A DNA stretch of 64,000 nucleotides from Nocardia aurea (lineage in GTDB: Bacteria; Actinomycetota; Actinomycetes; Mycobacteriales; Mycobacteriaceae), in contig NZ_QCYJ01000116.1 of assembly GCF_003123685.1 (NCBI RefSeq), forward strand, positions 62,001 through 126,000, written 5' to 3'. The first letter of the stretch is position 1. Every line of letters starts with the position of its first letter. This document shows positions 62,417 to 64,000 of the stretch, piece by piece. The notes below the pieces were generated by a model. That model had not been told where the DNA came from. It did not search any database and saw only the letters and a list, made by a program, of their open reading frames with translations. Made by a program: the position numbers and the translations under genes.

Positions 62417-63568
62417 GTGGGAGATCTCGAGGACGTGCTAGCCCGATTACGCCGCTATCCGGATGTGGAGGCGCAGAACCTCTATGCCGTCGATGCGGCG
62501 GATCGGCTGATCCTCGACGTCGCCGCCGAGGCCATCGGCTCTTCCGGTAGCGGGAAGGTAGCGATTATCGGGGACAGCTACGGCGCGCTCACGCTCGGGG
62601 TGGTCGTCGGACACGATCTGCGCGGTATTCGCGTCCACCAGGATCTACTGACCGGTGAACTCGCCCTGGCCAACAACGCCCGCGCCCTCGGTCTCGCCGA
62701 TCGATACGCGGCCTATCCCCTCGGCGAGCAGTTGCTCGGCGGTGTCGAGGTGGTGCTGCTGCGCCTGCCGCGCGCGCTGGCTGGACTCGCCGAGATCGCC
62801 GACGCCATCGCGCGCTACGCCGATCCCTCGGTGACGGTGGTCGCCGGCGGTCGTGACAAGTACCTGACGAAGTCGATGAACGATATGCTGGCCCAGTCCT
62901 TTTCGGAGGTCAGAGCGAGCCGGGGGCGGCAGAAGTCGCGCACGCTGCTCGTCACGGGGCCGAAGCCGGTGGGGGAGCCGCGATTCCCGGTGCAGGACCG
63001 GCTGGAGGATTTCGACATCGACGTGGTCGCGCACGGTGCGGCCTTCTCCGGGCCGCGCCTGGATATCGGCACCCGATTCCTGCTCGAACACCTGAAGTGG
63101 ATGAAGCCGGACGCCCGCGACGCCATCGACCTCGGCTGCGGTACCGGCATCATGGCGGTCGCGCTCGCCAAGGCACGCCCGGCCCTGCGGGTGGTCGGCA
63201 CCGACCAGTCCGCGGCCGCGGTGGCCTCGGCCCGGGCGACCGTCGCCGCCAACGACATGGTCGACCGGGTGACCGTGGTCCGCGACGACGCGATGTCGTC
63301 GGCCGCGGACAACAGCGCCGATCTGGTCGTGTGCAATCCTCCTTTCCATGTCGGCGCCGCCGTGCACACCGGTTCGGCGATCAAGATGTTCACCGAGACC
63401 GGCCGCGTCCTGCGGCCCGGCGGCGAACTCTGGGCGGTGTACAACTCGCATCTGAACTACCGGGGTGTGGTGGAACGTATCGTCGGTTCCACCGACGTCG
63501 TCGGCCGGAATCGGAAGTTCACGGTGACGCGGTCGGTCCGTGGTCTCCACGATGTGCAACAGCGGTAG
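62417..63568 (+). CDS. RsmC/RlmG-like rRNA guanine-N2 methyltransferase
   Basis: SAM-dependent methyltransferase, about 383 residues, with two Rossmann-like halves. The N-terminal one is degenerate (KVAIIGDSYGALTLGVVVG). The C-terminal catalytic one has AIDLGCGTGIMAVALAKA (about 235-252) and the NPPFHVGAAVHTGSAIKMF motif (about 310) seen in RsmC/RlmG N2-guanine methyltransferases. Rare GTG start at 62417 without a ribosome binding site suggests a leaderless transcript; ATG 62351 is an alternative. The exact rRNA target is unknown. Confidence 0.82.
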   Translation: MGDLEDVLARLRRYPDVEAQNLYAVDAADRLILDVAAEAIGSSGSGKVAIIGDSYGALTLGVVVGHDLRGIRVHQDLLTGELALANNARALGLADRYAAYPLGEQLLGGVEVVLLRLPRALAGLAEIADAIARYADPSVTVVAGGRDKYLTKSMNDMLAQSFSEVRASRGRQKSRTLLVTGPKPVGEPRFPVQDRLEDFDIDVVAHGAAFSGPRLDIGTRFLLEHLKWMKPDARDAIDLGCGTGIMAVALAKARPALRVVGTDQSAAAVASARATVAANDMVDRVTVVRDDAMSSAADNSADLVVCNPPFHVGAAVHTGSAIKMFTETGRVLRPGGELWAVYNSHLNYRGVVERIVGSTDVVGRNRKFTVTRSVRGLHDVQQR

Positions 63569-63696
63569 AGTCCGAATTGTCCGCCTCATCGATCGGCCGA
63601 GGAACTCGTTGGGGATGACAGACGTTGGAACAAGCAGTTGGATATCGAGTATTCGGCTCGACAGACAGCGGCAACGACTCCAGAAAGGCATCCGCG

Positions 63697-64000
63697 GTGC
63701 GCACCTCCAGCAATCCGGTTTTCCGTAATTTGCCCCGCCAAGAAGGCGTTGGCGGTGGGTACGCCAACTTCGGGTCCGGGGTGGCGGGTGCCGGCCAGAT
63801 CGGCAACCAGTACGGCCAGCAGCCCTACCAGCAGCAGCCCTACCAGCAGGCCCCGGCCACCCGGTCGATGACGATCGATGATGTCGTCACCAAGACCGGC
63901 ATCACCCTGGGTGTGCTGATCGTCTCGGCGATCGTCTCCTACGGGCTCACCAACGCGAACACCTCGCTCGCCCCGCTGTTCGTCATCGTCGGCGGCCTGG
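63697..64000 (+). CDS. Bax inhibitor-1/YccA family membrane protein (partial, 5' end)
   Basis: The frame opens at GTG 63697, eight bases after AAAGG, and runs off the window. The N-terminus MRTSSNPVFRNLPRQEGVGG with a Tyr/Gln-rich stretch (QQPYQQQPYQQ) and MTIDDVVTKTGITLGVLIVS, then a transmembrane helix, matches actinobacterial BI-1/YccA proteins. About 101 codons are visible of a usual 260-300. Function in bacteria is unclear. Confidence 0.8.
   Translation, partial: MRTSSNPVFRNLPRQEGVGGGYANFGSGVAGAGQIGNQYGQQPYQQQPYQQAPATRSMTIDDVVTKTGITLGVLIVSAIVSYGLTNANTSLAPLFVIVGGL

Overview
The window is high-GC actinobacterial DNA, most likely from Nocardia or a close relative in the Mycobacteriales. 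I infer this from protein similarity, from abundant GTG starts, and from gene order. From the pks16-like gene to the exopolyphosphatase gene it follows the Mycobacterium tuberculosis block Rv1013-Rv1026 (pks16, prs, glmU, tRNA-Gln, TetR, mfd, mazG, lpqU, eno, ftsB, DUF501, ppx). Other families typical of the group are ergothioneine synthesis, LppA and EspC-like proteins, ChoD, and an Rv0805-type phosphodiesterase. I see no insertion sequence, prophage, CRISPR array or rRNA operon.

Region by region. 1-3.6 kb: release factor 3 (partial), rplY, pth and a DUF2461 gene. 3.7-9.8 kb: ergothioneine genes egtA-B-C-D on the minus strand, with a divergent egtE candidate followed by rnz. 10.7-14 kb: a TetR repressor divergent from an acyltransferase with two perfect operators between them, then a fatty acyl-AMP ligase. 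14-18.2 kb: two DUF4190 membrane proteins, prs-glmU and tRNA-Gln. 18.5-24.9 kb: two TetR regulators (the second of the gamma-butyrolactone-receptor type), an elaborate hairpin region, mfd and mazG. 25-31 kb: an Rv0805-like phosphodiesterase, a Stealth-type sugar-phosphate transferase, a flavin split-barrel protein, TerD and an orphan Fe(II)/2-oxoglutarate oxygenase. 31-35.6 kb: lpqU, eno, ftsB, DUF501 and ppx. 35.6-42.2 kb: TetR/lipase pair, POT and APC transporters, a compact tRNA-Leu(UAA), and small metabolic proteins.

42.3-46.9 kb is accessory in character. It holds a translationally coupled cassette of an EspC-like protein, a WXG/DUF1023 hydrolase and an LppA-like lipoprotein. This is followed by an AT-richer island flanked by two divergent 19-codon genes for amphipathic peptides, each with a strong ribosome binding site and a downstream hairpin. 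46.9-53.7 kb contains the uncharacterised five-gene STM4015-STM4014-STM4013-STM4012-STM4011 system on the minus strand (LRR protein, ATP-grasp protein, alkaline-phosphatase-fold hydrolase, two radical SAM enzymes). Divergent from it lies a two-gene unit ending in a DUF6745 protein. 53.7-64 kb: a TerD-AIM24 fusion, an ArgRS, ChoD, a metallophosphoesterase, two lipoproteins, an RsmC/RlmG-like methyltransferase, and the start of a Bax-inhibitor-1 family gene.

The best candidates for undescribed biology are the pair of 19-residue peptide genes, the STM4011-4015 system with its lysine-rich LRR partner, and the EspC/DUF1023/LppA cassette. The regulatory DNA is also rich: paired palindromic operators, competing hairpins upstream of mfd, and two DnaA boxes upstream of lpqU.
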